Source of the DNA: Candidatus Aminicenantota bacterium
GTDB taxonomy: Bacteria > Acidobacteriota > Aminicenantia > Aminicenantales > Aminicenantaceae
Assembly (NCBI GenBank): GCA_020344415.1
Contig: CP070825.1
Coordinates: 777,306 to 841,305 of the forward strand
DNA: 64,000 nt
Direction of reading: 5' to 3'
Both the position numbers and the translations under genes were made by a program. The notes beneath the pieces are model-generated. The model did not search any database. It was not told the DNA's origin and saw only the letters and a program-made list of their open reading frames with translations. This document shows positions 8,715-17,204 of the stretch, piece after piece (positions within the stretch are counted from its first letter, which is position 1; every line of letters starts with the position of its first letter).

Positions 8715-9128
8715 ATGATGGAAGAGTTAAATCTTTTGAAAAGATTGGAGAGAGTCAATGCGCCTTCCGATTTTGAACAAAAGGTAATGGCTCAACTATC
8801 GCTCAGAAAAGGAAAAGTTCAAAAGGTGAAATATCTTCGCCTCTCCCTCGCAGGTGCATTTAGTGCGCTTATTATATTTTTCGTTGTATTGAATTTTTTC
8901 ATCATTCCGAACAAGGGTCTTAATGAATTGGCTGAAAAGGGGAAAGGCGTTCCTGCGACTTTCCGAAGAGAGCTGGGAAGAGAGTTGGATCAAGGGCAGA
9001 GGTCGGTCATACCCGTCCTCGAAACAGTGAATTATACTGGAGACATACAGGCTCGTACTCAAGAACCGCCCACAGTCTACCTACTGGAGCAGGTTTCTAA
9101 TAAAACGAATAGGAAAATCAAATATTAG
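8715..9128 (+). CDS. Putative membrane anti-sigma factor
   Basis: 137 aa with a cytoplasmic N-terminus of about 40 charged residues, one transmembrane helix (about residues 43-66, LSLAGAFSALIIFFVVLNFF) and a 70-residue outer segment. No zinc-binding HxxxCxxC motif is present, so it is not a ZAS anti-sigma factor. The role is inferred from its position directly downstream of an ECF sigma gene and from this topology. A GAGGAG ribosome site precedes tandem ATG codons at 8715 and 8718. It lies 14 bases before the HtrA-like gene and is probably co-transcribed. Confidence 0.6.
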   Translation: MMEELNLLKRLERVNAPSDFEQKVMAQLSLRKGKVQKVKYLRLSLAGAFSALIIFFVVLNFFIIPNKGLNELAEKGKGVPATFRRELGRELDQGQRSVIPVLETVNYTGDIQARTQEPPTVYLLEQVSNKTNRKIKY

Positions 9129-9142
9129 GAGGTTCCATCAAA

Positions 9143-10807
9143 ATGAAAGGTACATTAAAAATCATCATCATCCTAACAGTGTTTTTACTGATATCCTTCA
9201 TGCAATTACAGGCAGAGTCCGCTCCAGCCTCTGGAATTGAAGAAAAGGACATAGAGGGTATAACAAAAAATGTTTATCCGTCCGTTGTAAAAGTTGAAGC
9301 CAGAAACAGGGTAAGAAAAGTAGCAACTGGTGTGGTGATTGACAATAACGGACACATTGTCACCACTGCCCTTATATTTCCCCGTGATGAGAAGATCTCA
9401 GTCATCACTCATAAAGGGGAAAAGCTGGATGCCAAATTCTTGGGCATGGACTCTGAGACTCATCTAGCGCTGATAAAAGTTGAAAATAAGAAGCTAATTC
9501 CCATAACCATGGGAGAGTCAAAGGATATTTCTGCCGGCTCTTGGATCGGAGTCGTCAGTATTTCCCCAGAGAATACGCCTTCCGTCACTCAGGGAATCGT
9601 AAACTCTGTCTCTCTGGAAAAACTTCGGTTGAACGTCTGGGTTGTGCGAGGATCGAGCGGAAGCCCTGTTGTCGATAAGAAGGGCCGCATGGTTGGATTG
9701 CTCAGAGGGATCTACTATGATGACAGGCCGGTCATTGTTGATATCAGAGAAAGAGAGGTGGTGGCAACGGGAGTTGTATTAAGTAGAGCCGAAGCCCCAT
9801 CCTCTGGTATGGCTGAAGCATGTGCCATCGATATAGTGAAAGATATTACTTCAGAGATAAAAGAAAAAGGAAAAGTGGAAAGAGGGTGGCTTGGAGTCTA
9901 TATAGAAGAGAACGAAGATGGTGAGGTGGAAATCGTTGATGTGGATAAAGAAAGTCCGGCAGAGCTTGCAAAACTCAGGAGAGGGGATATCATCCTAGAG
10001 ATTGAAGGGAAAGGACTGACAAATCCTGAGGTGTTGGTTTATGAAATAAGAAAGAGAAAACCTGGGAATACCGTTACTTTAAAAATCGAAAGAAATGGAA
10101 AGACAATGAATGTCAAGGTCAAATTAGGCGAGCACACCGAAAAAGATGTGCTGGAGGAGCTGATATACAAGTTCCCTCGGCTATTTCCATCTAAGCCTCC
10201 AAAGCCCCCAAAGCCTCCAGAGCCTCCAAAAGCTGCGCAGCCAGCTGAACCAAGGCTATTTCGCTGGGGCTGGGAGGAAAGAAAGTATATCGGTGTTTAT
10301 TTAAATGAATTGAACAGAGAACTTTCAGAACATTTTGGTGTGAAAGAGGGAAATGGTCTCATGGTGTCGAAGATCAGCGAAGGCAGCCCCGCAGAAAAGG
10401 CAGGATTAAAGGTGGGAGATGTTATCACTGCTGCGGATGGAGTCCGAGTTGAGAAGGTGAGAGATCTGAGCGGGTTGATTCAGGATAAAGAAAAGGGAGA
10501 TAAGATTAAAGTAGAATTCCTCAGAGACAAAAAGAAAAGAAGTACAGATATCGAAATTGAGGAGGAAGAAGAAGGGCATAGAGCTTTTTTCTTTACTGAT
10601 AATTGGGAAGATTATGTCGATTCCTGGGATAAACACAGAGAAAGTCTGGAGAAGCAATATAAAAAATGGAAGGATGACACTGGCAAACATTATGAAATAC
10701 AAATGAAAAGATTGAATAAGGAACTGGAAAAAATAACCCAAAAAAGTAAAGAAGCCGCTGAGGCACTGAAATTAAGATTGAAAAAAACGAGAGCAATCAA
10801 AGTATAA
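9143..10807 (+). CDS. HtrA/DegP-like periplasmic protein with two PDZ domains and a degenerate catalytic triad
   Basis: 554 aa exported protein with an N-terminal signal peptide, a trypsin-like domain (about 30-245), PDZ1 (about 248-330), a Pro-rich linker (PPKPPKPPKPPEPPK) and PDZ2 (about 378-475). It ends in a charged coiled-coil tail of 70 or so residues. The family framework is clear, but the catalytic His position (NHVV in DegP) reads ALIF in VTTALIF, and the Asp position (SDIALI) reads THLALI. The Ser is kept in GSSGSP. It is probably proteolytically dead and would act as a PDZ sensor or chaperone. It follows the sigma and anti-sigma genes, consistent with an envelope stress circuit. 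A strong terminator comes right after. Confidence 0.82.
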   Translation: MKGTLKIIIILTVFLLISFMQLQAESAPASGIEEKDIEGITKNVYPSVVKVEARNRVRKVATGVVIDNNGHIVTTALIFPRDEKISVITHKGEKLDAKFLGMDSETHLALIKVENKKLIPITMGESKDISAGSWIGVVSISPENTPSVTQGIVNSVSLEKLRLNVWVVRGSSGSPVVDKKGRMVGLLRGIYYDDRPVIVDIREREVVATGVVLSRAEAPSSGMAEACAIDIVKDITSEIKEKGKVERGWLGVYIEENEDGEVEIVDVDKESPAELAKLRRGDIILEIEGKGLTNPEVLVYEIRKRKPGNTVTLKIERNGKTMNVKVKLGEHTEKDVLEELIYKFPRLFPSKPPKPPKPPEPPKAAQPAEPRLFRWGWEERKYIGVYLNELNRELSEHFGVKEGNGLMVSKISEGSPAEKAGLKVGDVITAADGVRVEKVRDLSGLIQDKEKGDKIKVEFLRDKKKRSTDIEIEEEEEGHRAFFFTDNWEDYVDSWDKHRESLEKQYKKWKDDTGKHYEIQMKRLNKELEKITQKSKEAAEALKLRLKKTRAIKV

Positions 10808-10833
10808 TCTGCTCCGGTTCCCAACTCTCAACT

Positions 10834-10873
10834 GGGAGGCAAGGAGAATGTCTTCTTTGCCTCCCTTTTTTTT
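10834..10873 (+). terminator. Rho-independent terminator after the sigma/anti-sigma/HtrA operon
   Basis: The stem GGGAGGCAA pairs with TTGCCTCCC, with extra partial pairing in the loop, and is followed by eight T. It lies 27 bases after the stop codon at 10807. Confidence 0.88.
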
Positions 10874-10894
10874 AATTGTACCCCCTAATTTAAA

Positions 10895-10928
10895 TGTCAT
10901 TGCGAGGCACGAAGTGCCGTGGCAATCC
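10895..10928 (+). repeat. TCATTGCGAG/GCAATC dispersed repeat, copy c
   Basis: TGTCATTGCGAGGCACGAAG then TGCCGTGGCAATCC. The inner GGCAC and GTGCC make a perfect short stem. It lies between the convergent HtrA-like and trmH genes. Confidence 0.8.
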
Positions 10929-10937
10929 AAACCTTTT

Positions 10938-11516
10938 TTAACTCAGCCATTTTTTCATGTAGGCATCAAATTCTTCTGGGGATAATCTCGTTTCTTTGAA
11001 ATAATTTTTCTCTTTCCTTTGTTTCATGGCTTCATAAAGGATAACTCCGACTGAAACAGAGAGATTGAGACTCTGGGCCATCCCGATCATGGGTATTTTG
11101 ATCTTATGGTCAGCAAGATTTAATGCCTCTGATGAAAGACCTTCAGCTTCATTGCCGAATACAATGGCTATGGCCTGTGCATAATCCAAAGATGTATATG
11201 GGAGAGAGTCATCACTGATATGAGTCGCAGCGATTTTAAACCCTTTCTTTTTCAATAAAGTCAGGCAGTCAGACGCAGATTTATAATATTGAAACTGTAT
11301 CCATTTCTCGGCTCTAGTCGAGACAGCTTCATTTATCGGAAATGGCTCCCCTTCGGCCGAGATTATATCCACATAAAGGATTCCTGCCGCGTCGCAGGTT
11401 CTGACAACTGCGCTGGCATTATGGGTATTTTTGACTTCTTCTAATACGATTCTCAGGTCTGGTTTTCTCAGAGAGAGAACTCTCTTGACCTTTTCAATTC
11501 TTTCTTTTGTAGCCAC
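10938..11516 (-). CDS. trmH: tRNA (guanosine-18-2'-O)-methyltransferase (SpoU/TrmH family)
   Basis: 192 aa SPOUT methyltransferase. The motifs are the N-terminal KNTHNASAVVRTCDAAGI, the central IVFGNEAEGLS and the C-terminal IPMIGMAQSLNLSVSVGV, which makes the knotted SAM site. Length and motif order fit TrmH, which methylates the 2'-hydroxyl of G18 in tRNA. The start codon is GTG at 11516 with no clear ribosome site, so the true start is uncertain by a few residues. It is flanked by dispersed repeats on both sides and appears to be a single-gene unit. Confidence 0.88.
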   Translation of the reverse strand: MATKERIEKVKRVLSLRKPDLRIVLEEVKNTHNASAVVRTCDAAGILYVDIISAEGEPFPINEAVSTRAEKWIQFQYYKSASDCLTLLKKKGFKIAATHISDDSLPYTSLDYAQAIAIVFGNEAEGLSSEALNLADHKIKIPMIGMAQSLNLSVSVGVILYEAMKQRKEKNYFKETRLSPEEFDAYMKKWLS

Positions 11517-11532
11517 AGAGAAAATATATCAT

Positions 11533-11598
11533 AAAAAAAGGGGACAGTCCCCTTTTTTTCCCTTTTTTCAAGAAAAAGGGGACAGTCCTCTTTTTTTC
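11533..11598. repeat. Two GGGGACAGTCCCC-type palindromes with A/T flanks
   Basis: A perfect palindrome (seven A, GGGGACAGTCCCC, seven T) at 11533-11559 is followed by a second, slightly imperfect copy ending GTCCTC at 11573-11598. Each could act as a bidirectional terminator. The same palindrome occurs near 35.66 and 47.02 kb. Confidence 0.8.
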
Positions 11599-11600
11599 TT

Positions 11601-11664
11601 TGTCATTACGATAGACATAAGGGAGCGCGGCAATCTCAAAGGAGAGGAAAAAGTAGCCTGACCC
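11601..11664 (+). repeat. TCATTGCGAG/GCAATC repeat, copy d, and a GTAGCCTGACCC half-hairpin
   Basis: TGTCATTACGATAGACATAA continues to GCGCGGCAATCTC (ends 11637). It is followed by AAAAAGTAGCCTGACCC (to 11664), which matches the right arm of the composite hairpin at 46877-47000. The left arm is missing here. Confidence 0.65.
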
Positions 11665-11678
11665 TTTTTTTAGCCTTT

Positions 11679-12230
11679 TTAAAAAAGGAGCATTTTTCCG
11701 ACTATGACCGTCCAGAACAAGACTGCACCTATGAGTGCTCTGTATTCTCTATTTTTTTTATAGAGCTTCCAGCTGAACCTGTTTTTCTGGGCAGGGGATA
11801 AGGGTTTTAAAGAAGGGAAAAAAAGCGGGACTTTTTTCTTGTAATCTTCATACTCTTGAGGAAAGAGCTTCTTCATTCTTTCCTTCTCGTTCTTTATTGC
11901 TATCGGATAAAAGAGGAGAAAATAGGCTAAAAAGAAAGCAAGTATCCACATTGAGCGAGAACAAACGACAACGCTGATCCCCACGATTAGATTTCCTAGG
12001 TAAAGAGGATTTCTTGTGTATTTGTATGGTCCATGGATGGTCAATTCCTTTTCTTTCCTGAGGTGACCGGATGCCCAGGTCCTGATGAAAAGACCGGAGA
12101 GACATATAGCTATGCCAATTAGAATCAAAGTTAAATCAGGTTTTGCAAGGACTATAGCCAGAAGAATGCCAATAAAACCTCCTCTTACTCTCCATCTGTA
12201 AATTGCATTATTTAGGTTGAATTCAGACAT
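11679..12230 (-). CDS. Isoprenylcysteine/phospholipid methyltransferase-like membrane protein
   Basis: 183 aa integral membrane protein with about four hydrophobic segments. The ICMT/PEMT family signature is HGPYKYTRNPLYLGNL, the SAM-binding region of the fold. It overlaps the 3' end of the heptosyltransferase gene by eight bases, so it is the last gene of the heptose operon. The substrate is unknown; context suggests methylation of a lipid or envelope component, since bacterial members have diverse or undefined targets. Confidence 0.7.
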   Translation of the reverse strand: MSEFNLNNAIYRWRVRGGFIGILLAIVLAKPDLTLILIGIAICLSGLFIRTWASGHLRKEKELTIHGPYKYTRNPLYLGNLIVGISVVVCSRSMWILAFFLAYFLLFYPIAIKNEKERMKKLFPQEYEDYKKKVPLFFPSLKPLSPAQKNRFSWKLYKKNREYRALIGAVLFWTVIVGKMLLF

Positions 12231-13251
12231 TTTCCTTTAACGATTGAAGAGTCAGGGCGGCAACTTCTTCTGGAGTTATTATTTTTAGGCATTCCAGGCT
12301 CGAACAGCTCCTTTTGTAACAATAGCTGCATGATAATCTGTGGAATGCCACTCTATCTTGGCTTCGGAAAGGACCATTTCTTTGGGGATTTGTCGGTCCA
12401 AAAATTCCGATAACCGGCCGGGAGAAGGCACAGGCAACCTGGAGGGCAAAAGTATCTCCGCTGACCAATAGAGAAGACTCTTTTGCCAATGCCATTACTT
12501 CTTTCAATGAGAAAGGAGGGGAGAGGGGGATATGCGTTTTCTCTGATATTTGAATGGCCAGCTCTCTTTCCTCCTCATTTCCCCACACAAGAAGGAGAAA
12601 GAATTCTTTGCTCCTTATTCTCTCGATAAAACTGACCCATTTATCTGGAAACCATCGTTTTGTTTCCCATGCTGCTCCCACATTGAGAATGATCAGTTTT
12701 TTTCCCTCCTCATGGCCCAGCTCTCTAAGTTTGGACTTTACTGTTTCCGTTAATTCAACTGGCAGAACAACAGGGAATTCAAGTTTGTCATCGTCGATCC
12801 CTATGAGTTTCAGAAGCTTTAAGTTTTTCCTCATGACATGGATGTCTTCGGGTATCTCTTCGAGTCTTTCTGTATAAAATACGGACGCCAGCGGTTCTCT
12901 CAGGTTTTTTCTATGGAATCCAATTCTTTTCTGCGCTTTCGAGAGGAAAGCAATGAATCCAGATTTTACAAGTCCTTGAAAGTCAAGTGCAACCCGGTCT
13001 TTGTTTTTTAGCTCTTTTTTGAGGTTTGAGATTTCAGCCCAGAATTTTTTGGTGTTTAAGCGCCACCCAGTTGTATGGGCGATGATGGTTTTGTCAATTC
13101 CAGGGACAAGACTCAGGATTTCCTTTCCTTTCTCTTCGACAATCCATGAGATTTTAGCCTCGGGAAAATTCTTTCTAAGTGCGGAAAATGCAGGGAGAGT
13201 ATGGATGATATCTCCGAGAGAACTGAGGCGGATAATCAGGAAATTGTCCAT
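12223..13251 (-). CDS. waaC: Lipopolysaccharide heptosyltransferase I-like glycosyltransferase (GT9)
   Basis: 342 aa GT-B enzyme of family 9. The N-terminus FLIIRLSSLGDIIHTLPA is the hallmark of WaaC/WaaF. The C-terminal half has the nucleotide-sugar site (LVSGDTFALQVACAFSRPV and GIFGPTNPQRNGP). It would add heptose from ADP-heptose to Kdo of the LPS inner core. It is encoded 11 bases after hldC, which with hldA makes the donor. The assignment to heptosyltransferase I over II rests on the SLGDIIHTLPA form and is moderate. Confidence 0.82.
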   Translation of the reverse strand: MDNFLIIRLSSLGDIIHTLPAFSALRKNFPEAKISWIVEEKGKEILSLVPGIDKTIIAHTTGWRLNTKKFWAEISNLKKELKNKDRVALDFQGLVKSGFIAFLSKAQKRIGFHRKNLREPLASVFYTERLEEIPEDIHVMRKNLKLLKLIGIDDDKLEFPVVLPVELTETVKSKLRELGHEEGKKLIILNVGAAWETKRWFPDKWVSFIERIRSKEFFLLLVWGNEEERELAIQISEKTHIPLSPPFSLKEVMALAKESSLLVSGDTFALQVACAFSRPVIGIFGPTNPQRNGPFRSQDRVAFHRLSCSYCYKRSCSSLECLKIITPEEVAALTLQSLKENV

Positions 13252-13262
13252 TTTATCAAGGT

Positions 13263-13754
13263 CTATTCTGTTTTTAATATCTTCGTAGCAATTTCTTCAA
13301 TGGTCTCAGAAGTGGATTTTACTTTTGGCCCCCCTGTTATAGCGATAGAGCCGCCGTATCCTCTCACAGTTTCTCTTTCAGGAACTGTTTCCTCTGTATA
13401 GTCTGAACCTTTTGCATGGACGTCGGGTTTTAGGCTAAGGAGGACTTTCTCCACATTCTGCTCTCCAAAGATAGTGATGTAATCGACAAAAACAAAAGAT
13501 TTTATAATCTCTATGCGTGCTTTTTCGTTTAAGATAGGCCTTCCTTTTCCCTTGAGCTTGCGGATGGAGGAGTCGCTGTTAAGAGCTACAACCAAGATAT
13601 CTCCTTTTTTCTTTGAATCTTTCAGATATCTGATATGCCCAACATGAATCAGATCAAAGCACCCGTTGGCCAGTACGACTCGGTGGCCTTTTCTTTTATG
13701 ATCCAGGACGATCTTTCTTAGTTGAGTGAGTGAATACAGTTTTTCCAATTTCAA
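13263..13754 (-). CDS. hldC: D-glycero-beta-D-manno-heptose 1-phosphate adenylyltransferase
   Basis: 163 aa cytidylyltransferase-fold enzyme with NGCFDLIHVGHIRYL, the HxGH nucleotide-binding motif. It corresponds to the C-terminal domain of HldE and adenylylates heptose 1-phosphate to ADP-heptose. It overlaps the end of hldA by four bases and precedes the heptosyltransferase. The split hldA/hldC arrangement contrasts with the fused HldE of enterobacteria. GmhA, GmhB and HldD are not in the window. Confidence 0.88.
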   Translation of the reverse strand: MKLEKLYSLTQLRKIVLDHKRKGHRVVLANGCFDLIHVGHIRYLKDSKKKGDILVVALNSDSSIRKLKGKGRPILNEKARIEIIKSFVFVDYITIFGEQNVEKVLLSLKPDVHAKGSDYTEETVPERETVRGYGGSIAITGGPKVKSTSETIEEIATKILKTE

Positions 13755-14752
13755 GAAACGATGGCCTTCCTGAGTTCCGGAGATGTCAAAGTGGATGTGC
13801 CTTTTTTCATGACAACAATACCACCGGCATAGTTTGCAAGAAGTGCAGCCTTCCTGAACGTCGCTTCATTAGCCAAAGCCAGGGTGAAGACACTTACTAC
13901 TGTATCCCCGGCGCCTGTCACATCAACGATGTCGGCCGTGCCATGAATGGGGATATGGAGAGGAGTTTTATTTTTTTCGAAAAGCACCATTCCCTTTGAA
14001 CCTCTTGTGATCAGGAGGGCGGCAGCTCTGGTTTTCTTTAAGAGGAATTTCCCGGACTGTTTGAGTACCTGAGGATCGTCGTTAATCTCGATCTGCAGCG
14101 CATGTTCGACCTCAGGTTCGTTAGGGCTGGAGAAGGTAATCCCCTTAAAATTCAGGAGGCGGAAACGAGAATCCAGGGTTACAGGAATATTCTTTTTTTT
14201 AAACTCAGGGAGGACTTGGTAAAAAACATCTTCTTTAACAGCAAAGTAATTGTAATCCGATATGAGGAGGGCATTGATTTTCCCCAGAAGGCTTTTAAGG
14301 TTTCTCTGAATTTTTTGCTTTATTGCTCTGCTATCCGGGACTTTTTCTTCTCTGTCGATGCGCAGAATCTGTTGCTTTCTCGTGGTTTCTTCGCCTGCCA
14401 GTATTCTGGTCTTGATTGGAGTTTGATAATTTTTATCTGCAATTAGATATTCTGTTGATATTCCCTCCTGTTTTAGTATTCGGATGATTTCCTTCCCTGA
14501 ATCATCTGTGCCGATAACTCCTACAGGTAGAGGATGTGCGCCTAAAGCCTTGATGTTGAGTACAGAATTGCCGGCACCACCGAGCGAAAGTTCTTTTTTC
14601 TTATAGGAAAGGATCAATACAGGAGCTTCCCTGGAGATCCGGCGCGTCGTTCCGATGATGTATTCGTCAAGAATGAAATCTCCCCAGACTGCGATTTTTT
14701 TTCGGGCGAAATTATCAATAAGACTGAGCAGAGCTTTTTTTTCTTTATTCAC
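13751..14752 (-). CDS. hldA: D-glycero-beta-D-manno-heptose-7-phosphate kinase (PfkB family)
   Basis: 333 aa sugar kinase matching the N-terminal domain of HldE. The family signatures are the N-terminal GDFILDEYIIGTTRRISREAP, the glycine-rich SLGGAGNSVLNIKALG and the C-terminal DVTGAGDTVVS with the catalytic Asp. It phosphorylates heptose 7-phosphate at C1. It overlaps hldC by four bases. An ATP-grasp gene ends 42 bases upstream in the same direction and is likely part of the same transcript. Confidence 0.88.
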   Translation of the reverse strand: MNKEKKALLSLIDNFARKKIAVWGDFILDEYIIGTTRRISREAPVLILSYKKKELSLGGAGNSVLNIKALGAHPLPVGVIGTDDSGKEIIRILKQEGISTEYLIADKNYQTPIKTRILAGEETTRKQQILRIDREEKVPDSRAIKQKIQRNLKSLLGKINALLISDYNYFAVKEDVFYQVLPEFKKKNIPVTLDSRFRLLNFKGITFSSPNEPEVEHALQIEINDDPQVLKQSGKFLLKKTRAAALLITRGSKGMVLFEKNKTPLHIPIHGTADIVDVTGAGDTVVSVFTLALANEATFRKAALLANYAGGIVVMKKGTSTLTSPELRKAIVS

Positions 14753-14794
14753 TGAACTATAGTCAAAGATTTTTATCAGAATTAGGCAAGAAGG

Positions 14795-15817
14795 TCAAAT
14801 TTCTTGCAGCAATTTATCCAGAATGATATCCTCAGGCTTGATCCCAAAATACTCCTGAGAGTAGCCAATAGTGGTAGGATAAGCGTTTATCTCGATAAAA
14901 GTCCCATCTAAAAACAGATCAATGCCATACAGCCTGACTTCTGGGTAGGCTTCACTGACCCGCCTTATTGTTTTCAATATGCTTTCATCAATCTTAAAGG
15001 GACTTCTTATACCCCCCAGGTCGATATTTGTTTTCCACGTATCTCCCCTTGTTTGCCTCAGAATTGCTCCATTTCCAAGCACATCGTCATCGAAGACATT
15101 GAGTCTCAAGTCTCCCTCTTCAATTATTTCTTTATATTCCTGTACGACAGCCCCTCCATAGCATTCCTCGAAAATCTTTTTCAGTTCTTCTTCAGGGGTC
15201 TCTCGAGTTACCCTCCATACTTCATTTCCGCCAAAGCCATACCTTGCTTTTATCACTATGAATTTTCCAGGGATTTCTTTCAGAGAATATAATAATTCTT
15301 GAAAATCGGAGATATTCAGCGTGTATGGAATTTCAAGTCCCCCTTCATCTGCTCTCATTTTAATTTCAAATTTATCTTTTGTCACAAAGGTTCCTCGAGG
15401 GGAATTTATGAAAAGGGGCTTTTGTGCTTTTTCGCATATTTCAAGAAAGCGAGGATTGGCTTCGATGTCATCTCCCCGGATGAAAATGATATCAAATTCA
15501 TCCAATTCCAGTTGGAAGATACCAGAATAGAAACAAGCTGACTCGCCGTATTCCAGTGGCATTGAGCTTGATTTGGTCTTCAGGTCGCCTTTCTTATCGA
15601 GTCCTAGTTTAACGACAGTTGCTATGGGTGTATTGTTTTTGTCGAGCCGGATAGATAAAGAGTTAAACTGGTATATCTCGTTGAAGCCCCTTTCCAGAAG
15701 TCCATTGATGATAATATTATTAGTGGATGTGGATAGATTCGTCACTAGGTCTGTAATGTCATTGCCCTTCCCGAGAGAGCCTCCATTGTTGAATGCTATT
15801 TTAGGTTTTTTGCTCAT
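14795..15817 (-). CDS. ATP-grasp ligase of the glutathione-synthetase/RimK type, function unknown
   Basis: 340 aa protein. The middle and C-terminal parts carry ATP-grasp hallmarks: the beta-strand lysine and glycine loop FIVIKARYGFGGNEVW, and the metal-binding GIDLFLDGTFIEINAYP. The N-terminal third resembles the substrate-binding domain of glutathione synthetases (IIFIRGDDIEANPRFLE). Such enzymes join a carboxylate to an amine or thiol through an acyl-phosphate. It is probably first in the heptose operon, so the product may be an envelope modification. It is also divergently placed to the DUF4392 and asparagine-synthase-like genes, which makes an amide-forming pathway possible. No specific substrate can be named. 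Confidence 0.7.
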   Translation of the reverse strand: MSKKPKIAFNNGGSLGKGNDITDLVTNLSTSTNNIIINGLLERGFNEIYQFNSLSIRLDKNNTPIATVVKLGLDKKGDLKTKSSSMPLEYGESACFYSGIFQLELDEFDIIFIRGDDIEANPRFLEICEKAQKPLFINSPRGTFVTKDKFEIKMRADEGGLEIPYTLNISDFQELLYSLKEIPGKFIVIKARYGFGGNEVWRVTRETPEEELKKIFEECYGGAVVQEYKEIIEEGDLRLNVFDDDVLGNGAILRQTRGDTWKTNIDLGGIRSPFKIDESILKTIRRVSEAYPEVRLYGIDLFLDGTFIEINAYPTTIGYSQEYFGIKPEDIILDKLLQEI

Positions 15818-16090
15818 TTGATGGGTTATTTGCTCTTTTTAACCAAGGGATTTATTTCCAGTTCACTCTGCGGGAATTTATCTATAACCTTGTCATATTA
15901 TTATTATATATATATATATATACATCATTCAATACAAGAGGAAAACAGCTCTATTTTTCATAATCATCAGGCTTTCATGGATTTGGAAATGCTCACGGCC
16001 CCGGTCGTTATTTGACAGAACTGTTATGAATAAATATACTTATATTTAATGATTCAAAATGAAGAACTTAGCTTTTCCATATATTAGAAA
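15818..16090. other. Divergent intergenic region with a TA-dinucleotide run
   Basis: 273 bases separate the divergent ATP-grasp and DUF4392 genes. A run of about nine TA dinucleotides lies around 15903-15921. Promoters for both directions must lie here or nearby, but no pair of boxes is convincing. The ATG at 16091 has no strong ribosome site. Confidence 0.4.
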
Positions 16091-17188
16091 ATGGATATAG
16101 AAGAACTGCCATATTTAGAAAAGGTTGCAGATGATATTGATCGACTGATCAGTCTTGATATTAATCGGCGCGGTGTGATTCAAATTCTCTATCGTGCTGC
16201 CCGCGAAAAAATTGGAAAACCCCTTGTTTTAGCCGCTTCGGAATTACTTTCCGGAGCTGTAAGCCCTGGTTCTGTAGTATTAATTGCTACAGGGTGGCCA
16301 GACCGCCCTTGGGTGACGCCTGAAATCGGTGAATTAGATGGTCCGCCGGGCGCAGCCCTTCTTGCACGTAATCTCCATCGTACGGTAGAAGCTGTCCCCA
16401 TCTTTCTGATTGAAGAAGAATTGAGAACAGCCATGGAAGCTGCGGCTCGTGGGGCTGGCTTCGCAGTCCTCACTCCCGAGCAGTCTATTGAAGCCTTTCG
16501 ATCTACCGCTCCTCTCCATGCAGCTTCAGTAATCAGTTTTCCAAAGGATACTGCCCAGGCCGCAGAAGAGTCTAGGAGGCTGATAAGCACATATTCTCCT
16601 AAAGCGGTTGTTTCTGTCGAAAAGGGGAGTGCCAATGAGAAAGGTGTGATCCACAATGCACGCGGCCAGGATACAACAGAATGTATGGCAAAAGTGGATG
16701 AGTTAATCAAGGAAGCAAGCCGAGCAGGAATTGCAACTATAGGTATCGGCGATGGTGGAAATGAAATCGGGATGGGCACGATTAGAGAGACTGTCCGAGA
16801 TTATATCCCCTACGGCGTCCGTTGCAGTTGTCCATGCCAAGCGGGCATTGCTCCAGCTGTGCCTACAGATGTCGTTATCACTTCGAGTGTCTCAAACTGG
16901 GGATGCTACGGGATTGCCGCTTGTATGTCCGTCTTAAAGTCTCAGGTAGACTCTCTCCATGATGAATACATGGAATTACGAACACTGCGTGAAGCTGCTG
17001 ATGCGGGACTTATCGATGGAAATACTGGATATGTAGACCCAGGGGCAGATGGGATTGCAGCAGTCACCCATGCTGCTGTTATTTCTGTACTCAGACAAAT
17101 AGTTAAAAACGCCCTTAAACCAGAAGGCCTGGCCTTCGAGACAGGAGGTGTTCATTCCCGTCCTGAAAGGGATAAAAAACAAAAATGA
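16091..17188 (+). CDS. D-glutamate cyclase-like protein (DUF4392)
   Basis: 365 aa. Characteristic DUF4392 motifs are SVVLIATGWPDRPWVTPEIG, GELDGPPGAALLARNL and IGIGDGGNEIGMG. The family includes the mitochondrial D-glutamate cyclase (DGLUCY), which turns D-glutamate into 5-oxo-D-proline. The whole domain is present and no signal peptide is visible. The next gene, 16 bases after the stop, encodes an asparagine-synthase-like protein lacking its glutaminase Cys, so both probably act in one amide or lactam pathway. Whether the substrate is D-glutamate cannot be told from sequence. Confidence 0.8.
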   Translation: MDIEELPYLEKVADDIDRLISLDINRRGVIQILYRAAREKIGKPLVLAASELLSGAVSPGSVVLIATGWPDRPWVTPEIGELDGPPGAALLARNLHRTVEAVPIFLIEEELRTAMEAAARGAGFAVLTPEQSIEAFRSTAPLHAASVISFPKDTAQAAEESRRLISTYSPKAVVSVEKGSANEKGVIHNARGQDTTECMAKVDELIKEASRAGIATIGIGDGGNEIGMGTIRETVRDYIPYGVRCSCPCQAGIAPAVPTDVVITSSVSNWGCYGIAACMSVLKSQVDSLHDEYMELRTLREAADAGLIDGNTGYVDPGADGIAAVTHAAVISVLRQIVKNALKPEGLAFETGGVHSRPERDKKQK

Positions 17189-17204
17189 AGAAGGAAAGAT
17201 TGAA

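Noticed and set aside
11848..12105. Minus-strand frame inside the ICMT-like gene
   Set aside because: It lies in another frame of a gene with clear membrane-protein motifs and has no ribosome site or family resemblance.
15903..15921. TA-dinucleotide run in the 15.8-16.1 kb divergent region
   Set aside because: Considered as a phase-variation tract but it is in a broad AT-rich gap, with no placement relative to a defined promoter.
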